This document shows, piece by piece, positions 35,401 through 48,149 of a DNA stretch of 64,000 nucleotides (position 1 is its first letter; each line of letters begins with the position of its first letter). A program made the translations under genes and the position numbers. The notes under the pieces were generated by a model. That model had not been told where the DNA came from, did no database searches, and was given only the letters and a program-made list of their open reading frames with translations. This stretch comes from Cunninghamella blakesleeana. Lineage: Eukaryota; Mucoromycota; Mucoromycetes; Mucorales; Cunninghamellaceae. The DNA lies in the NCBI GenBank assembly GCA_017871115.1, contig JAFCIZ010000007.1, positions 2,232,001 through 2,296,000 on the forward strand. Direction: 5' to 3'.

Positions 35401-38400
35401 TAGATCACTCCAAATTTGTTCATCTTATATTAGATCATATGCCTCTCAACATAAAGTTACCGATTTCCAACAACTTATCCCTGTTATTTTACCATCTTTA
35501 ATTGACAAAGAAATATCAGTTAGAAGCGCATCACTTTCTTGTTTAAAAGTAATTCATTCAGCCTATAAATCAATCGGTCTCTCTACTACTCCTACTTTCT
35601 ATAGTTCATCAAAAACTAAAAACACAACTACAACTGCAACTAAGAAACCTGTAGCTCTGAAGGCACCTATCGTATATGGTACAGCAGTTTCTATTCCTGA
35701 TACACGTGCTAATGATGTTGCTCACTTTGTTGACCATATTGTACACCGACAATTTGAAATCACTAAAGATACATCCTATGCAAAAAAACTTGTCAAAGAA
35801 TACTTTACCTCATGTATTGAATCTAATCAGAAGTCAATAAAAGACTCTATGAATCATATTTTGGATCTCTTTTTGAATCACATTACATCTACTCCTAATA
35901 TTCAACTTCAGGTGGATCTTTTATCTTTCTTGGACGATGTTGATTCTCTTCGTATGTTAGAAAAATTAACTGGACTTTTAGAACAAACCTTAAATACCAA
36001 ACGTACAGATTTAAATACACGATTGATTATTCTTTTGATCCGTTGTTGTTTCACACCTAGCTCTGGTCGTAAATTGGAAGGTGCCAAACTTGATATTTTC
36101 GCACGTTTATTATCTAACCAAGATTCATTACACGGTGAAGACGAAAATGGATGGCAAGTTTCAACAAGACGTCATGCTTTACAACAAATCACCGATAGTT
36201 TCTTCACTCAAACGTCCGATAAGGCTCAGAATAAGATTCTTACTTTACTCATTGATATTACTACTAACGGAGAGCAATATGATGTTAGACTTGCAAAGAA
36301 CGTTTTAATGAATATAACTATCCCTGCTAATATTTTGGAAAATTATTTAGTTACTTTTGCCAAATCTCTATTCTCTTCTGAAGAAAGTGAAGAAACAAGA
36401 ATTTCTGATCCTAAAGCTAAAAAACGTGCTCGTTCAAATTCGTAAGAAAAAAAATAATAATATTCATTTATTTAACTTTTTATTCCTTTTTTTTTTTTTT
36501 TTTGGGCTAATTACTAATTCCTTTTTACTATTTACTATTTACTATTATTTTTTTAATAGTGTTAATACATCAAAACCAGTCGATTTGTATGAATTAGTTA
36601 CTGTTATAGAATTAATTGAAACAACATCTACTACCAACGATATTTTATTAATTAAACCACTCTTTGAAGTTCTTACAGCTATGCTTAATGCAGACTTACG
36701 CAATTCCCCAGTGTCATTAGAATATATCAATCAATTAATCATGTCCGCTTTAACACGTATTATCCAAGCAGCAGAAGATAATAATGTTACTGTAGATGAA
36801 ACAACCTTACGTGTAGATGTAGCTGTTCAGTGTATCCGTGTTTCTAGCAATCCTCAAACTCATAATCAAGCACTTTTATTGATGGCTACCATTGCATCCA
36901 TGTATCCAGAAAGCGTTTTACACAATATTATGCCAGTTTTTACTTTTATGGGCGCAAATGTCCTTCGTCAAGATGATAATTACAGTTTCCAAGTCATTCA
37001 ACAAACTTTAGAAAAAGTGATTCCACCATTAGTTGCTTCACATCGTCTCACTAGTAATAATAATGCAGCAATGTTGGCTTTACAAGTAAAACCTGTGATT
37101 AAAGTGTTTGTAGATGCATTATTCCATATTCCTAAACATAGACAATTACGTCTTTTCTCAGTACTGATTCAAACACTTGGTGAAGATGAATTTTTAGCTA
37201 CCATTGTATCATTATTATTAGAAAAATTAATCGAAAAGCTCGCCACAAGTGCTCGTGCAGAAGCCGATTCCTTAATGGAATTCAGTATCATGGTCAGTCG
37301 TCAATTCAGTGCTCAAACACAAATCAAATGTCTTTTATCACTTTTACAACATAATCTTCTTGATTTACCTAATGAAAAGCCTGAGGATAATAACGCTGCT
37401 ATGGAAGTAGATACCATCTTTAACATTCAAGAACATTCAGCAAAACAACTTCGCCAATTCAAACTTGTCAATGTAAACTTTATCAATAAAATATTAGGTT
37501 CCAAGCAATTCTTGAACAGAGTATTAGCTATTTCCCAATCCTTAGATATGTTGGAAGACCCTATGCAACCATTCTTTTTGGAAGCTGTTGAGCTCGTTCT
37601 TAAAGTGGTTACTTACTTTACTGAATTCCGTGATCAATATGCTGTTTCTGAAAATGCACATCCAACCGTTACAAAATTCTGGCGTGCTACACTCAAGGTG
37701 GTATATGAAGTACTAGATAAATTGAATGCATTATTGCCTTTACACTCCTTTATTGAAGTAATTTCTCAATTGGTTCACCATCCACAAGTACCTATTCGTC
37801 GTAAGGCCATCTCTATCTTTAATGAAAAGATTGCAGGATTTGATCGTGCTCCTGAAGATGAAGAATTAGCTTTGGTTAATATGGTATCTACACTAACAAC
37901 TGTAATTCAAGAAGAAAAATCAAAACCAACTGGCGATGAAGAAGATCAAGCTATTAATAAACAAGCTACTTTACTTTGTATTGGTTCCCTTGCTAAACTT
38001 TTAGCTCATATCCATTCTACTGTTTTTGTGGATGCACTTCCTACAATTTATGGTCCTGAATGTTTACAAAATGCAAATACTCAATTAAAAGTTTCAAGTC
38101 TTGTCTGTATATCTATAATTTTGTAAGTGAATATATAAGTGTATATAATATAAATAATAATGGTGATAGTAAATAAGTAAAACTAATAAGTATAATAATG
38201 CATGTATTCATTTTTTTTACATTTTATTTTATTTTTAAAAAATAGCAAACAAGTTGGACCTCGAGCTGTTCCTCATTTACCTAAGATCATGCCTATCATA
38301 TTAAATATGTTATTATTAACTGTTAATGCTGAAAAGCCTAATACGATGTTACAGCTTAGTGTTATATCTAGTTTGGAAACTATTATTATTACATTACCTC

Positions 38401-39676
38401 ACTTTATAAGTCCTTATTTACGTGATCTTCTTACAGGTTTATTACACAAGTCTCTTTATGAATATGATGCTTCAGACAATCAACGTGCTTTATCTCATGC
38501 TAAGGCTACCAATGTTTTATCAGAAATGGCCCGTGCTGTACCACCTCGTTCTTTACTTAATCCTGTATTTAGCTTTTATAATGATGCTGTTAATAACGGA
38601 AAGAAGGTAAATTGCATAATTATATATAAGTTCACGTATTTTTTTTTTTTAAAAAAAAATTCATATTTTTTAATTTTTACTTATTTTCTAAATTTATTGT
38701 AATTATCTGTATACTTATTTATTACTAGTCTTTATTAAGCCTTTACTCACTTATTACTCAAGCCATTCAAACAATGCCACGCGATGTTATCATCAATCAT
38801 TACAAACAAATATTCAAGTTTTTCTTAACAGCATTTGATTTACGACACAGCGAAAAGGGAAAGATGACCATTGAGGATATCAACGAATGCGAAGAAAGTA
38901 TCATTGGCGCCTTTTTAGAGTTAGTGATGAAATTAAATGAAACATTATTCAAACCATTGTTCTTGAAGGTAATGGATTGGGCCCTTGTTGAAGATGACAA
39001 TAAATCAAGAACGTTATTCTTTTATAAGTTAATGGATGCCTTGCTTGAAAGACTTAAATCAATCATTACCCCGTACGTGAATTATCTTATTGATGACATT
39101 ATTCAACGTTTGACAGCTTATCGTGATGGTATAACGCCTCCTAATACATTATGGATCTATTTGATAACGACATTAAGAAAATCCTTCTTGTATGATAACG
39201 ACAATTTATGGAGTGCTGATAAATTTAATAAAATCATGGATCCGGTATTAGATCAACTTTTAGTCACAGAACCTACATTATTAGATGGACAAGAAAATGA
39301 TGGAGATGAGGATGATAATAGTGTAATGATTGAGCCTAGCCAAAGTTACTTGCATAGAATGACTACCTATATTGTACCTTTAGTTGGACAAATGGCTGTA
39401 ACAATATCAAATGATACTTTATGGAAACCTTTGAATCATAAAGCTTTAATGAAAACAAGAGAAGATGATCCAGAAATTCGTTTAGCTGCTTTACGTATTA
39501 TTGAAGAATTTTATACTCGCCTTGGTGATGAATGGTTATTATTCTTGGCTGAAAGTATTTCTTTCCTTGCTGAATTAATGGAAGACGATGACGTAAGGGT
39601 CGAAAAATTAGTCCAACAAGTTAATTCTCTTATAGAATCTCATTTAGGTGAAAGTTTAGATAAATATTTTAATTAA
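32493..39676 (+). CDS. UTP10: U3 snoRNP protein Utp10 / HEATR1
   Basis: Large HEAT-repeat scaffold of the t-UTP/UTPA complex. It acts in the nucleolus on Pol I transcription and early 18S rRNA processing in the SSU processome. Eight exons: 32493-32744, 32888-33102, 33197-34199, 34338-35274, 35379-36441, 36560-38122, 38246-38606 and 38729-39676, all in frame; 2113 aa (yeast 1769, human 2144). N-terminus MSLSLKQQLKKLGTADLKHK, then ENSPWVFLKPIRGTGIPLER, typical of the Utp10 N-terminal domain. Alpha-helical repeats run throughout. The BP28CT domain near the C-terminus includes HSEKGKMTIEDINECEESII and ALRIIEEFYTRLGDEWLLFL, ending VQQVNSLIESHLGESLDKYF. A possible nuclear signal DPKAKKRARSNS sits at the exon 5/6 junction. 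The intron at 38607-38728 has a T11A9 tract. Confidence 0.96.
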
Positions 39677-40326
39677 TAATAATAATAATCAAAGATCATC
39701 ATTATGCATATATCAATATTAGGCATTTAAATAAGAATAAAAAAATAAATACTTAGAGTTATGTAAATACTATTATTTTATTTTTTATTTTTATTTTTTT
39801 AAAATAAGCATCATTACCATTTTCATTCAAAAAATAAAATTAAATAAAAAATTATACTTATGATAAAAAAACTGATACTATATTATTTTTTATGTTTGTT
39901 TCTGCCGACTCTGCAAGGTATTTTTTTTTGGAATAATAATAATAAAATAAATATGCAGAAAATGAGGTGATCACCTGAATTTAAAATAATTTGCTATTGA
40001 AATAAAGTATAACATTTATGCAAAGCATGTGGAAGAGCCATTTTTTTGTTATTCCGTCCTATTTTTTCATTCACTACATTATATTTTTAATTTTTTTTAA
40101 TCATTTTATTTTATTTTATTTTATTTTATTTTATTTTATTTTATTTTATTTTATTTTATTTTATTTTATTTTATTTTATTTTATTTTATTTTATTTTATT
40201 TTTATTTCAATAAAAATAATAATAATAACAATCAAATAGTATATTTATATTTATATAAATAAATGAACGAAAATAATAATGACAAAAAATAAAAATTTTA
40301 AAATTAAAAAAAAAAGAAAGGCATTA
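39677..40326. other. Convergent intergenic region, UTP10 / PacC
   Basis: 650 bases of AT-rich DNA holding the TTTTA satellite at 40103-40204. No gene is supported. Confidence 0.6.
40103..40204. repeat. (TTTTA)n pentanucleotide microsatellite, about 20 copies
   Basis: An uninterrupted ATTTT/TTTTA array of about 100 bases between two convergent 3' ends. The purity of the array suggests recent expansion or slippage. Any open frame through it is a by-product of the repeat. Confidence 0.97.
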
Positions 40327-42876
40327 TTAATTAACTTGAAGAAGAGATGATTTTTGAGATTCAGTTGATGTTGTATTAAGTTTCTTTTTACGATAGCCTT
40401 CATTCACCCATTGGCTAATTTTTAAAATCAATTCTTGATGTTGTTGTAAAGTTTGATGGGAAGTTGTTAACGAAGGACTGTTACCATTCTTTTTCTGATT
40501 ATCCTTTTTATTATTTTCATTATTATTTGTTGGATAGAGCATTTGACTTTTTCTACTTGATTCTATAGATGATGTAGTATTGGAAGTAAGTGGTGATGAA
40601 GAAGAAGATGATGATGTGGTAGTAGTAGTAGTGGTGGTAGTAGTAGTAGTAGAGATTATTGTTGTTGTTGGGGTTGATAATGAATCTGAGGGTTTATTAT
40701 TATCTACATTCTGATCATCTTTTTGTTGAATGGTATCATTATCATCATCATCATTTACATTTAAGTCTGACATATCACTTATTAATAAATTCATAATATC
40801 TTTATTTTTTGATTTTTTCTTTATTTCTTTCGTTGTTGTAGCTGTTTCCTTTTGAACTGTTTCTTTTTGTACATCCCGTTGTTGATGTTGTTGTGATGAT
40901 GGTGATGATTTCACTGTATTTTCAGCTGAAAAGACATTTACAACTGTAGCCAAGTTCTTTTTCTCTTCATGAATGGTATTTGTTTCTTTACTTGGTACAA
41001 AAGATTCTTGGTCATGTTTGTTAGTTTGACCAGTGATTGGATTACTATCAGATACTTGCGATTTTTTCGTATTACCACTTTGAGAATACATGGCGCGATG
41101 AATATCGTGTGTATAAGTAGGATGGGATAAAACATCTTGTACAGGTTGATAATTATATCTTACACCAGTAATCATTGGAGCTGTTTCATAAGGATAGTTA
41201 GGCTGTTGTTGTTGTTGTTGTTGTTGTTGAGATGGCATATATGATAATGGCTGTTGTTGTTGTTGTTGTTGCTGATATATATCTACATTGCCATATAAAT
41301 TGGTTGGAGCAATTGTATCATATTCCATCATTTGGGTTGGTTGAGGTTGTTGTTGAGATTGTTGTACATTTGCTGTAGATTGAATAGGATAAGAACGTAC
41401 ATACATATCATAATCAGTTGAATTAGAAGTTGGATATAACATAGAAGAGTTATCTGATACATTATAAGATTGTAACATAATGTCTGTATAATTATTGGTA
41501 TTCATAGGTGATGATTGATATTGCATATTATTGCTATTGTTGGTGTTACTGTTATTATTGTTGATGTTACCATTAAAGCTTTGACTACTATTGTTATTAT
41601 TATAATACATGGCTTGTGTATGTTGTAATTCAGGAGTGGATTGAGGTTGAATATCTTTAGATAACTCAGCTAACCATTTATTAATATCTGATAATTGTTC
41701 ATCGTTAGAAATGCCAATGTCCATATCAGAAGGTCCCATCCCTGTATCCATCATTGATTGTAATAAGCTTAATCTTTCTGCAACATCTATTATAAAGAAA
41801 TATATATATATATAAAAGCATCAAAAGAAAAATAAAAGAGGAAAAGTAGAAAAAAGAAAAAAGAATAAAGGGGAAAACGGGTAAATTCGGATTAATAAGT
41901 TTATATATATATATACATATTACATTTAAAAGAAGGCTTATTCATTTTAATATTGTTATATTATTATTATAATTATTACCATTATTATACTCAGGTTTCA
42001 TGTTCGTATCTAATAATTCAGCTATAATTTTTTCAGGGTTATTAAAGCTATCCATTGAATTCATATAAGTGTATCCATCTTGAGAAGTTTTCATTTGAGA
42101 AAATGGTGAAAAGTGATCATCAGTATCAGTATAAGGTGAATTGTTGGATCTTGCACCAAAACTATCACGAGTAAAGTCTAAATATAGTTTAATTTTTTTT
42201 TTTTTTTATAAATATATAAATAATAAATAAATAAATACATATATATATATTAATAAAATTTTATATTTGTACATGGTATATTTCTATATATATATAACAA
42301 ATATGTATTACCATCAGAATACATGCTTTGTGGAGGAGAGATGGGTACTTGTTGAGGTGTAGATTGTTGAGGAGAGTTATATAAAATGGAATAATTATCA
42401 TCTAAATTAGGTTGAGTGATACGTGGTGGAGTTAAAGGATGTCTAATACGAGTTTTTGTTGTTTTTAAGGTATTATTAGTATCGTTATCATCGTTATGAA
42501 TTTTTTCATGTTTCTTTAAATCTTGAGGTCGCTTAAAAGATTTCTCACAGTACTAAAAAGAAATAAAGTTTCAAAAGTAAATAAATAAATAATATTAATA
42601 CCTATCTATCTATTTCATTTGTATATATATATATATATATTATTTTATACATACATGACAGTGATGAGGTTTTAAAGGTACATGAACTCTTAGATGACTT
42701 GTAATATGGTCTCTTTTTACTACAGTAACATCACAATTATCCCACTGACAACTTAAACAAAGGTTCCCAGTTGATTTTCTACCCACATGGTCGTTGGTTA
42801 AGTGATTGTATAATTGTTCAGGATCACTGTATTCATTAGAACAGTTTCTCCAATGACAAGTAAATATTTCGGTCAT
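40327..42876 (-). CDS. RIM101: pH-response C2H2 zinc-finger factor, PacC/Rim101 family
   Basis: Transcription factor of the ambient-pH pathway. Four exons: 42876-42655, 42552-42312, 42177-41980 and 41786-40327, in frame; 706 aa. Three C2H2 fingers lie at the N-terminus: [20 protein letters not shown] (with DH), [20 protein letters not shown] (SHLRVH), and [20 protein letters not shown] (KIH). The order, the extra Cys in finger 1, the [19 protein letters not shown] linker and the [12 protein letters not shown] finger 3 are the PacC signature. The rest is disordered: Q-rich runs (Q9-Q10), N, S and T blocks (a T9-S8 stretch near residue 615) and a short predicted helix [20 protein letters not shown] near the end. 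In Aspergillus PacC the C-terminal part is removed by proteolysis; no cleavage box is evident to me here. Confidence 0.93.
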
Positions 42877-43509
42877 AGTATTTTGAATAAAATGATAATA
42901 ACAAGCAGTAGTAGTTGTGTTTAGATAAAGAAAAATAAATTAAAAGTACAATAAAAAAAAAAAAGGTTACAAAAGGGAAAAAAGAGGTGAATAAATAAAA
43001 AAAAAAATAGCTACGCTTTTTATTTTTATATTGTAAAAAAAAAATCAACCAATAAAATTCTTTAAAATGACGGGGATTTAAAATTATATTTATTTTTAAA
43101 TTTACTTATGAAACTTTTTTTTAACTGATGATATGAATATATATAAAACTATTCTTTTTTTTTACACTAGAAAACTACAAATAAAATAATAACCATTTTT
43201 TAAAATATATATGAGAGTGTGTAAATGAAAAAAACTAACCTAATAATAAAATAAAATAAAATAAAATAATAATAAGAATAAAATATATGTTATAAAAAAA
43301 ATGATAAAAAGAAAATAAATCTCATACTAGAGGATTAGAATGCATGGTTATTTTTTTTTTTTTGAAAAAGAAAAAAGAAAGGGAGGAGAAGGAGTGAGGA
43401 AATAAAATAAAAAAGATCAAAGGAAATATTAATAAAATAATAATAATAATAATAATATATATAAAAAAAAGATGGCAAACTTAATGATACTAATAATAAT
43501 AAATGAAAT
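42877..43509. other. Intergenic, Puf 3' end to PacC promoter
   Basis: 633 bases, AT-rich with A-runs and a purine-rich tract at 43366-43400. I saw no GCCARG PacC site. It probably holds the PacC promoter. Confidence 0.5.
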
Positions 43510-45023
43510 TTAAATAGTAGTTGTAGAAGAAGAAGAAGAAGAAGTTGTACTTGAAGAAGAAGAATGAGGAAAAGTGGTATTTAAATTATTATTACTATTA
43601 TTGTTATCTTGAGATTTTAAGGTTTTATCTACCAAATAAGCAACTTTTTGACCATATTTTGAACCACGTAAAGAAACCATGTGACGTTTAATTAATTTAC
43701 AGACATGAATTTTATGGTGTTCCGGAGCGCTATTAATAATCCATTGGACGACATAATTACCGTATTGATCGGAGGCAATATCGATCAAAGCGATCCGAGG
43801 ACGTTGAGAGCGACTTTCAGTAGTAATATGATGGATGAATTTATTCATATAGGCAGCGCCACCAATACTTAGCGCTTTTTCTACTACTTTTGAAGCGTAT
43901 TGATCCATACTTAATTGAATACCTCGATGTAAGACCATTTCGAATGCTTTTTCTCTATCTTCGGAGTCGGCTTGTTCTAATATATGTTGAATTACCCAAT
44001 TTCCCCATTGGCCACGAGCAATAGTAAACATGTTGTCTAAAATTTCATTCAATACTGGTCGCTAAAAGAAGAATGAAGGAAGAAAAAGCAAAATCATGTA
44101 TGAATATAAATGTTTTTTATTTATTTTTTTTTTATTTTTTTTGGTTTACCTTTTCAATATCAGATAAATTTTCAAAAATGTTTTGAATCACTAAGCTGCC
44201 AGTCTCATCTAAAGCTACTTGAGTCCATTTTCCTTGCAATGCCTTATGTAAATGAGAAATGATAGAGATTTTATGATTTTTCCAAACGATTTCAAATACT
44301 TTTTGCCATACATGGCAAGCTTGTTTATGGATAATAGTTTCAGGGATACGTTCAAATAATTCAGTTACTAACTCGGCTTTTGTGTTTTCATCCACATAAT
44401 CTAGCGCCTATTATTATTAATATGATCATTTTAATATAAATAAAGAAGTAGGTAAATAAATATTTTTTTTTTAAAAATGAAATATTTACATGTTTTAATT
44501 TTTTTTACCTTTTGTACAACATGAGAACCAAATTGTTCACAGGTTAAACTTAAAACATGGCCTTTCATTGTATAAGCTAAAGAACGAATTTGTTCAGGAG
44601 TACCATGTTCAAAAATACGTTGAACCAAGAAATTACCAAACTTGTTTGTCATTAACTCATAAGCATAACGGTGAGCAGCTTTAAAAATATCATTTCTTTG
44701 TTCTACGGAGCATGATTTAACTTTTTGTTGTAAAAAGATGGATGCTTGTTGATCATTTAATTCAATAATACTTTTTATCAATTTCTATTTTTTTGAAAAA
44801 AAAAAAAAAAAGGAGAGATGAGTTTTCATATTAGGTTTTTTCTTTTTTCTTTCTTTCTTATTTTCTTTTATATATATATATATATATATAGTATTATTAC
44901 ATCCCAATCGGCAACTACGCTTTTATCTAATAAACGTTTATAATCAGCTTTGCGATCATTCTATTATTTTTTTTTTAAAAAAAAAAAAGAGAGAGAGAAA
45001 AGAAAATAAATATATGTTTTACG

Positions 45024-45066
<43 letters not shown>

Positions 45067-46015
45067 TAATACAAGTATTTATATATAGATTACATCATCA
45101 GTCCAATGCCATTTTATAATTTGTTCAGATACAGTTTCAGGAGGTGGAGTAGTCACTTGTCTATTACGAGTTGCTTCTAGTTCTTTTAAAAGACTAGTAA
45201 AAAAATAAAAAAGGATGAATAGATAAGCTCGTGAATAAATTTATAACTTTATATTCGTATTACTACTTACCATTGATATTTAGATTTAAGGTCAGCATTT
45301 TCTTTTAAAATTGAGACATTTTCATTATATGCATTTTTTTGACGTGATTCATATAATTGATTTAAAGCTAAGAAACGATTATTTTGATCTTGTAATTCCA
45401 TTTCTTTAACCGATATAGTTGACTGTAAATTTGAAATTGTATTTTGTTTCTATGAAATAAAATAGATGAATGTTAATATAACATCTTTTTATAAAACAAT
45501 GATAATAATGTATATTACCTGCTGTAAATCATCAGTTAATAGCTTTAATTTATGAGTCAATAATTGAATATAATCCATCGCATCATTTAATTGGTATTTT
45601 ATATTATTATTATTGTTATCAGATGATAATAAATCCATTGTAGTTGTATGATGATGATTATCCTATATTAATCAATATATAACAATATAAACAATAATAA
45701 TAATAATAAATAAACATTGTTCTACTTTTTTTTTTACTCCTTAAAAAAAAAGGTTACTATTTTTACCTTTTGCTTTAAATAATAATCGTCATAAAAGTCT
45801 TCTTTGAATGAACTGGTACTTAGAGAGCTGAAGTCATTGATTAATCCTTGATTAGTTGTTAGATACTCTTCTTTATATTGATCAGCCCATTCGTTTGGTA
45901 CATTTTTTGTAGTAGCATTAAATAAGGATAGAGAATTAAATAAATCATAAGTTGGTACTTTTTGGTGTTTTGTAGTTGTGGTTGTGGTTGGATCAATGTT
46001 ACTTGTTGCAAGCAT
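43510..46015 (-). CDS. Pumilio-family (PUF) RNA-binding protein with N-terminal coiled coil
   Basis: Sequence-specific mRNA 3'UTR binder, likely affecting stability or translation. Eight exons: 46015-45767, 45662-45519, 45449-45271, 45193-45094, 44960-44901, 44784-44509, 44407-44150 and 44061-43510, in frame; 605 aa. N-terminus is Thr/Asn rich. Residues about 95-190 form a coiled coil (KQNTISNLQSTISVKEMELQ, NENVSILKENADLKSKYQWC). PUF repeats from about residue 245: NKFGNFLVQRIFEHGT, CEQFGSHVVQK, DETGSLVIQNIFE, RGQWGNWVIQHILEQA, MDQYASKVVEKALSIG, SDQYGNYVVQWIINSA and GSKYGQKVAYLVDK. No RRM is present, unlike Jsn1/Puf2. The C-terminus is an S/T run coded by GAA/GTA-type repeats on the plus strand. 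Two introns carry T/A palindromes. Confidence 0.9.
45026..45062. repeat. (AT)n microsatellite in a Puf intron
   Basis: About 17 AT units inside the intron between Puf exons 4 and 5 (45093-44961). Confidence 0.9.
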
Positions 46016-47311
46016 AATTATAATTTATTTATATATATATATATATAATTTGAAATCGTGTTGATAAAAAATATATATAAAAAAAAATGCGTTTAAAAAA
46101 GGGTAATAATAAGAAAAAGAAGAAGAAAAGAAAAAAGAACGGGAAGGGGTTAAAAAAAAAAAAAGTGAAAAAAGTGAAAAAAAGAAGTGAAAAAAATAAA
46201 CAATGAAAAAAAAAATATATATATATATTTTATATAAAAGGAAAATATCAAAATGAACTCGGTTTTAAAAAAATCCCCGTATAAGTTAAAAGGTTACATC
46301 AAAACAGTAACAAGTTGCATTCTTGTTTCTATCATTTACACACACCCACTCTTAGAAACAGTAATATGATAAGTTCATCATTTCGGACCTTTTTTTATCA
46401 TATGGATCTTTTTTTCTTTTTTTTTTTTTCTCTCCTGAAATATGATCGCTTATTTTTTATAAATAATAAGGGGGAGGGTTAAAGTGGGGGCTAAACTAAG
46501 TAAAAATAAACCATATATCCATGGACCCACTTAACAATACTAAAATGGCGTGTCAATTAATATAAAAAAACTTAACGATGGAGTATATTTTTTTTATTTC
46601 CTTATCACCTTATTAATAAGGATTATTATTTTTTATTTAAATATAATAAAGAGTCACTACCACCACCATTATTATATAACATACTTGATGTTTATAATAC
46701 TGAGAAAAAAGATGACTCTATGTCGATCCATCATCTTTTATGGAAATTTAAAATTTAGTTCTCCTTACGTATAATATAAAAATAATAAAAAGTCAATGCA
46801 TAGTAATTTACTATTCATTTAATATTTTTAATACATTTTGGAAAAACCTTTTTTTTTATGTGTGTGTTTCGAATCCCTAGATTTCCTTTTATGGTTTTGT
46901 CATTGCCATTTACTTTCTAATGTTTATAAAGTTGCTGTTGTTGTTGTTGTCGTTGTTGTCTTTTCTTTCCTTTTTTTTTTTATTATTATTATGGTATCAA
47001 ACAATTAATAAGTTAATATGTATATATAGTATTAATTTTATGATTAATTTATTTTTAATAATTAATAAAAAAGAACCAACTTTTATTGTTTACTTTATTA
47101 TTATGTTATCTATTTTGATAGATAAACAATAACGGTTGAACAATAAGAAACCCTATGTACTATTTCTAAGTGGCTATTTTCTGAGCTCCGCTCTTTTTTT
47201 TTTTTAGTTCAGACTTTTTTGATTTCAGATTTTTTTTTTTTTCCTTTTTACCAACCTTTACATATATTTATATATATATTACTGTTGTTGTAAAATAAAT
47301 ATTTATTGTAT
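46016..47311. other. Divergent intergenic region, Puf / FUSC-like gene
   Basis: 1.3 kb. Purine-rich near the Puf start (46080-46215), pyrimidine-rich towards the FUSC-like gene, CTCCGC at 47186-47191 about 120 bases before its ATG, and an (AT)n tract in between. GTTGTT repeats at 46931-46958. No gene was recognised. Confidence 0.5.
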
Positions 47312-48116
47312 ATGAGACCTATATCAGAAGAACGTCAAGGGTAAAAAAAATTAATTGAAAATAAAAATAAAATAATATTAATTTGTATAATAATTCATTA
47401 TTAATTATAGTATTCACTGATATACATACATACATATATATATATATATGTATATATATATTAATTTACATTAAATAGTTTCTTCAATATTTCAACCTCT
47501 CTTCACTCAATATACCCACCTACCCAGGAATTACCGCAACAACAGCAACAACAACAACAAATAGAACAAAAAGAGCCACTAAAAAATAAAAATAAAAATG
47601 ATAATGAAGTAATACAACCAGCTGCAACTAATCCATTAATACAACTTTTTGAACAAGATAATGTTGAACCAATAACTGTCAAAATTGAAGGTGATAGTGA
47701 ACTAGTAGTGGAAGAGGATAGGAAAAAAGAAAAACAGCAACAACAAAATGAACCCAGCCATACACGAGGCCATGTTACTTTTATGGATAATATAGAACAG
47801 CGTTTTCATTTACCACCTATTTTTCCAAGTCATTCTAATGAACCATATGATATAGAAAATAATAATGACAATGACAAGAATAAAGAAATATCAATATTCA
47901 TTACTAAAAAAAAGAAAATACTGGATTATCTTCATCAAAAACTTCCAAGAAGAGTGGTACATCGTGTATTAAAGTGCACTTTGGCTTATTTTTTAACAGC
48001 TTTATTTAGTTTAATTCATCCTATTACTGCATTTATTGGCCGTTCAGTCTTTCTTGCATGTACTGGCAGTATATTTAATCATCCCGGTAGAAGGTATTTG
48101 ATAAAATTAAGAATTC

Positions 48117-48149
<33 letters not shown>

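Noticed and set aside
40018..40239. Open frame rich in F, I, L and Y
   Set aside because: It is mostly translation of the TTTTA microsatellite; no independent coding signal.
46864..46880. TTTCGAATCCC, a tRNA B-box look-alike
   Set aside because: No A box, acceptor stem or cloverleaf around it.
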